A stretch of DNA of 48,329 nt from Mucidula mucida (taxonomy: Eukaryota > Basidiomycota > Agaricomycetes > Agaricales > Physalacriaceae): contig JADNYV010000267.1 of assembly GCA_015501055.1 (NCBI GenBank), forward strand, positions 1 through 48,329. Direction: 5' to 3'. Each line of letters begins with the position of its first letter. Position 1 is the first letter of the stretch. The translations under genes were made by a program, and so were the position numbers. The notes under the pieces are model-generated. The model did not search any database, was not told the origin of the DNA, and worked only from the letters and a program-made list of their open reading frames with translations. Shown here piece after piece: positions 43,791-48,329 of this stretch.

Positions 43791-44517
43791 ATGTCTTGGG
43801 CTGACGACTACGATAACCACCCACCCGCTGCCACATCCATGTCTTGGGCTGACAAGCCGTATACCCCCCATACTGGATTCTCCCTTTCGCAAGCGATAAC
43901 CGTTGCTGACTCTGACAACGAGGAGAATAGCGAGGGTGGCAATCTTAGTAATACTACCTCCAACGGCGGCGATGATCAAGATGTCGATGAAGGCAATGAT
44001 GTCAATAAAGATGTCGATGTTGATGTTATCACCCACCTTGGTTAGTCTTCCTTGATATTGACATTGATCTCCTACTTACTCTCCTTTAGTCCATCCTACG
44101 CCTTCTCCTGCACCTGCCTCCGTCGTCCCGGCTTCTGCTACAGCTGCAAACCCGCCGGCTGCTGCAGGCTCATCCCACACAGCTACTGCCCCCCCCCGCT
44201 GTAGAGCCTTCCTTCGTCGCTGGTGTCGCGTACTACACTGTGCCGACGGAGGAGCTTGAGCCGCACAGCGATTCAGTGTGCTCCACGCGCTGGTACGTTG
44301 TTACTCGTGGGCGCTTTGTCGGCGTCTTCTCTGAAGCGTAAGTGATTTACCGCCCTTCGGCCTTGTACTGACTGCTTGCTCATTGCAGTTCTATGGCCGA
44401 TGACGCAGTGACGGGTGTCTCGAATCACTTAGGCAAAAGAAGAACAATCTGCTCACTGCCCTCGACGTGTTCAATTCATCCTTGAGGCGTGGCACTGTTG
44501 CTGTTGTTAATGTTTAA
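43791..44517 (+). CDS. Protein with viroplasmin/RNase H1-N-like domain, frameshifted
   Basis: Exons 43791-44040, 44090-44337 and 44389-44517. The N-terminus MSWADDYDNHPPAATSMSWAD repeats a short motif, then an acidic region (DDQDVDEGND), a Pro/Ala linker, and STRWYVVTRGRFVGVFSEA with a downstream LLTALDVFNSSLRRGTV. This pattern (WYVV.RGR..GVF ... A...F..AL..G.V) is that of the small fold at the N-terminus of RNase H1 and of caulimovirus viroplasmin, which binds RNA/DNA hybrids; the assignment is by pattern. A run of nine C at 44189-44197 holds one C too many, and one base is missing near 44421. Confidence 0.6.
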
Positions 44518-44646
44518 CGGTTTAGCCATTTGTATCATAGTGGCTTATGTCGATTTATGTATACTTGCAAATGGAGTTATTCATTTTTTAAACTCAGTTG
44601 TTGGAAAGGAAATATCCATAATCAAATTCGCTTTCTCTCAACCGTC

Positions 44647-45090
44647 ATGCTTATGAGCGTCCCATATGATGACCTCCTGGCCCTTGAACCTATTCCTGAA
44701 TATCCTCACTATAGTGAGTTCTTCTTTCTTCGGACATCCTCGTTACCTTACTTGAAACCTTTGAGGCTCACACGGGGAGTATATAGAGGCATTCTGGGCT
44801 AACATGGCTTATGTGACAACTCGTGGTGCGCCTTGTATCTTTCCTCTTCCTCTAGGCACTAATTGCTATCAGATTCCATGGTCTCAAATTCAGCCGTCAC
44901 TGTGACTTACCCGATTGCAGTGTCGACAAATTCTACTGCAAATTCTACTGCATCCGCAGACCTTTCTCGGGGGGAACCATACACAACTTTCTTAGGTCGT
45001 TGTGAAGGGGTTGAACAGGATAATTTGGTGTACTATGACAGAGCTCACATTCATCAAAGGCAGCCGCGCAGTCTACATCGCCATGGATAG
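44647..45090 (+). CDS. Small unknown protein, three exons
   Basis: Exons 44647-44713, 44787-44825 and 44873-45090 join in phase to 107 codons: MLMSVPYDDLLALEPIPEYP, FWANMAYVTTRD, a Ser/Thr/Ala-rich stretch and CEGVEQDNLVYYD. The short MAYVTTRG context resembles the opening strand of the viroplasmin-like domain in the neighbours, so it could be a decayed relative. There is no other evidence of function. Intron 1 is 73 nt, longer than usual here. Confidence 0.33.
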
Positions 45091-45312
45091 ATATAGCGCC
45101 ACATTTGGTCCTCACTAGTATGATTGGAAAATGTTATTTCAATTTGCCCGTCTTGGACTTAGTAATTGGTTGCCCTGTTGGGCGTGTTTGAACTGGGTAT
45201 ATGTTTCTTCCAGGACTCCTGGACGGTTTCACACGGTGGCAATATCATTGGAAATTGTTGGCTCAACCAGGATAGCAATTGTCTTTCTGTCGACATCCAT
45301 ACCACTCTGACG

Positions 45313-46041
45313 ATGGACACCCTAACTGCCATCGAGGAGTACAACGTCCTCACTGACAGTGAGTCTGGCGACTCAACCGCATCCTCTGGCCAAATCTCTC
45401 CCAGGTAGGATTGTTTTTCCACCGTCTCGACCTGGACTTTTACTTAGCTCTTTCCAGTTCGAACCAACGTGCCTTGGGCAACTACTCCCTGTACTCAACG
45501 CCTTCAGCGTCGTGCGTGCTTCAGCCATGTATCATGAATTGTAGCTAACATCTGTTTTAGAGAACGCGCCAGCAGATGTGCCTTAAGAAAGTGGGGTCTC
45601 GAGCTGCTGCAGCCCGTCTTGGACATGATCCGACAGTATCGGCGTATTGTCAGTTATCGCGAGCCACTAGTCTTCGTCGCGGATACTGTACACATTGCTC
45701 TCGAGGTTTCCCACTATACCCGCAACGTTCTTATCAATGCCGCGGAACGAGTGCGCCCGCTCGCGGAGGACATTGTCCCCTACGTTTGCGATATGCATAT
45801 GTTTGTTGCCGAGCATGAGGTGTGGGCAAGCAGAACAGAGAAGCTGCTGAACGAGGTCATGAATCTGTACTATACTCGCGAGCTGTTAGATAATGTGCTG
45901 CAGCGCACCTCGGCGTTGGCTGATAGTCACCGCCTGGAGTATGGCATGTGCATCATTCCGGTATACCCGCAACATTTACCTTATGCGCGGCTGCTCGAGG
46001 AAGGCATCAGGAAGCGGTCTTACTTGTATTTACGTGTTTAA
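45313..46041 (+). CDS. Unknown helical protein, 208 residues
   Basis: Exons 45313-45404, 45458-45511 and 45561-46041 join in phase with 53- and 49-nt GT-AG introns. After a Ser-rich N-terminus (about 45 residues) the protein is a run of amphipathic helices: RKWGLELLQPVLDMIRQYRR, FVADTVHIALEVSHY, RVRPLAEDIVPYVCDMHMFV, LNEVMNLYYTRELLDNVLQR. No membrane helix, metal site or known domain was recognised. It has no frameshift or stop, unlike its neighbours, which suggests it is expressed. Confidence 0.6.
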
Positions 46042-46464
46042 CTATGCCGAAATTGATACATACATCATGTCTTCTCCATCAGTTCATGAGCTCCAAAATC
46101 CCTAAGCCGTTCCACCCGAGTAGGTACATGCGCATTCCTGTGGCGCAATAGTTCAACTGTCAAACCTTAACCCTAGGTAGTTGCCTTATTTGGCTTGAAA
46201 TGGCGAGCTCGGGAGCGCTGTAAAGGGCGCTGCGACACAATTGACAGAAAATAAATTAGATACAATGATAGGTGCTACTATTTGCTACCTGCTTGTACAA
46301 TTTTGATATTTTGGTCCAATAAAAGTCCAAAGAATCGCAAAAGTGATTTAGGTTCCATTTGTGTAATTGTGATCTACCCATCTACTCTTTCTGGCACTTA
46401 CCACATCTGCAACTTGCCAGGGCAATTATCTCACAACCTTCAACCTCCCCATACACTTGTCAAA

Positions 46465-47124
46465 ATGGGTTGAAAGAAGAAATACACGACTGAAGAAGAA
46501 CATAGAGAAGCCAAACGGCATCAACACATGGATTATTACTGGTGGTACGTTCATAGTGCCGTTATCAGTTGTCCTTGCTCAGTGGGATGATTTAGTTGCC
46601 GCGAGGAGATTAAAGTCACTTAAAATGCTAAGTATTAAGCACGCCGCACATCCTGTGATACGAGAAATGCCAAAGATCTCATCGTGCCGTGCGCGTCTCA
46701 CTTACAAAACTTGGGTTTTGCTCTGATGGTTACTTTCAGAGTCAATCGGTTTATCCCCACTCCAGCTTCTCTCGAACTTATGGCTCGCGAAGCTGAGAGC
46801 AAACTCGATAACATGATGCACTCCAACCTCATTGTGTTTGCTCTCGAGGCTGCACGACGCTCCTTAGTCTTGCCTTCCGATTGAGCTCGGTCCGAAATAA
46901 CTGAAATCATGCACAAATTGGTCGCGCTCCATGAGCCAGTACAGCAGGCCAGGAATGCTATGTTTACACATCACGATCGTCAGTACGCAGAGTGGCGGGT
47001 GATTCAGGGCATTGAGAATTCATTTTGCAGGGTGGAAGAGTACATCAACAGCATTCTTAGGTGTCTCAATGATAACACACTCGAGGAGTATATGAGAGAT
47101 CGCATATTTGCATTTTGTCCGTAG
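46465..47124 (+). pseudogene. Pseudogene of a mushroom-specific unknown family
   Basis: ATG 46465 is followed by an in-frame TGA at the third codon (46471-46473), where CGA would give a basic start, MGRKKKYTTEEE-like, as seen at the N-terminus of a common Agaricomycete family. The frame then continues HREAKRHQHMDYYW to 46544 and is lost in stops. Downstream helical pieces remain readable: TPASLELMAREAESKLDNMM, then KLVALHEPVQQARNAMFTHH and EEYINSILRCLNDNTLEEYM to TAG 47122-47124. Function is unknown. Confidence 0.5.
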
Positions 47125-47140
47125 TTACTATATGTGATAC

Positions 47141-48160
47141 TTACTGCCGTACTGCTCGAACCTTGTTGCGCCTCTGAGCTGCAGAGAATTTGCGCGTGGC
47201 CTCATCCAAAGTCGTCCACAACTCGTAAGATGCGCCCTTGACGCCGACAACATTTAGCTGCGCTTCGAGCCTCATTAGAGCCTGAGTCAATATGACCTCT
47301 TTGGATGTATGGCATGGACTCACAATGATGGATAAATGCCAGGAGTCAGTCCACGATAAACACAGTACCATTTCCTGAGTTCGAGACAATCACTCAACGG
47401 GCTCGCAGATCCGGTAAGGTTAAAAGTAGTTGTTGTGGGGAGTTGTAGCTGGACATCGATCCAACCGCCACCTTGCACGCACTTTCTGATCCAACCCACG
47501 TGCAGTGCATACTCGAAGGCTCGCTGGGCACGCTCAGCCGTGGAGTACCGCATGAAGATTGCTCCTTCCACCTCGTGGATGCTAGGCCTGGCTGCGCGCC
47601 AGGTTGTATAGATCCCGGGTACCTTGCCTGCAAAGACAACGAGAGGTTTATCCACCGAAACTCCGGATGTACGGGGCCGCTTGTAGCGCTTGCGGATGGC
47701 TTTCGCAATGGCACCCTCATTCAAAACACTTGTTGATGCCTGAGATCTGAAAGATGGATTAGAGCAGTGATATCAAGGTCATGGAGACAAACCAGTCTGT
47801 CGTAGAGTATTGAGTCTCATCTGATCGCAATACAGCATAGAGAGTACCGCCGCCGACGCTAGACGTGCCCTGAGCCTGCACTGATTGAACTGCAACAATT
47901 TCAGATTAGAAAAAACAAATACGGTTGGCGGCACTCACCAGGGGGGCGCTTGAACATATCTGAATTGCGAAACACGCGAATGAGGCCCTCAACTTCTGGG
48001 TCGGGGTACTCATTGGTGAGATCCTCCTCAACAAAAGTTTCAGGTGCAGTGTCGTATTGTGAGTCGACTCGTCCAAGTCCAACTCGATTAGCCAGATCAC
48101 CAAGTTGTTCAAGGAGAGAGGAGTAGGCATTGCCAACCACCACGCCGGATGTGATCTGTG
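47141..48160 (-). CDS. Protein with two viroplasmin/RNase H1-N-like domains, start unresolved
   Basis: Exons about 48160-47939, 47889-47793, 47746-47324 and 47270-47141. The N-terminal part (LLEQLGDLANRVGLGRVDSQ) has no known domain. Exon 3 gives PLVVFAGKVPGIYTTWRAAR with SIHEVEGAIFMRYSTAERAQ, and its end plus exon 4 give KWYCVYRGLTPGIYPS with NVVGVKGASYELWTTLDEAT, two copies of the pattern seen in viroplasmin-like domains. The exon 3-4 intron (47323-47271) ends TGAG. Joining exons 2 and 3 makes TGA at the splice, so a change there is possible. No ATG was found for the first exon. Confidence 0.6.
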
Positions 48161-48329
48161 ATTAAGTAGGAGAGAAACCAGATCAAACCAGCACGGAATA
48201 GGCCATAGGCACAAGGAAGAAGAGCTCAGGACCAAAAGGAGGTGATAACAGAATTTGATTTAAAAGTTTACAGATTTTATATCATCCAGTCCGCCACATC
48301 CAGGTCGCAGATTTTGGCAGTACTTGCAA

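Noticed and set aside
45450..45470. GTTCGAACC resembling a tRNA B box
   Set aside because: No matching A box or cloverleaf could be drawn, and the site is a splice acceptor and exon of a protein gene.

Overview
The window looks like nuclear DNA of a basidiomycete, most likely a mushroom-forming Agaricomycete. Genes are broken by many 45-60 nt GT-AG introns, and several unknown genes resemble families expanded in Agaricomycetes. Long retrotransposon relics alternate with housekeeping genes. The species cannot be named from the sequence.

Layout. 1-422: 3' part of an RCC1-repeat protein (-). 0.4-3.0 kb: decayed fragments and a short tandem repeat. 3.05-10.0 kb: two rearranged copies of one chromodomain Ty3/Gypsy element facing each other; copy A (+) keeps LTR, gag and the start of pol, copy B (-) keeps the end of gag, pol and the 3' LTR. 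10.0-11.6 kb: unidentified relics. 11.7-12.7 kb: alpha/beta hydrolase. 13.5-18.3 kb (+): kinase-like protein, remnant of a small SH3-like gene, and a large AIG1-type GTPase. 18.6-34.6 kb is a conserved core: ribonucleotide reductase small subunit (-) divergent from a quinone oxidoreductase (+), an F-box protein (+), adenine DNA glycosylase (-), a USP-type deubiquitinase (-), a MOSC/mARC-like protein (-), a small membrane protein (-), a Pin1/Ess1 prolyl isomerase (-) and a DUF4246 protein (+). 35.6-41.0 kb: an unknown gene, a kinase pseudogene, and a degraded inverted copy of the 14.8-16.9 kb block. 41.1-48.3 kb: accessory genes, including a repeat-bearing unknown protein, two genes with viroplasmin/RNase H1-N-like domains and several orphans.

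The most distinctive structure is the inverted duplication of the kinase-like / SH3-like / GTPase block (arms 14.8-16.9 kb and 37.4-40.4 kb, about 20 kb apart). One arm is largely intact and the other is broken. It is the best candidate for an undescribed functional module, but that is inference. Many otherwise conserved genes carry single-base indels, mostly at short homopolymers, and restoring the count makes every exon phase agree. I read most of these as residual assembly errors. Nonsense codons in the retroelements are a different signal: nearly all are C-to-T changes on the coding strand.
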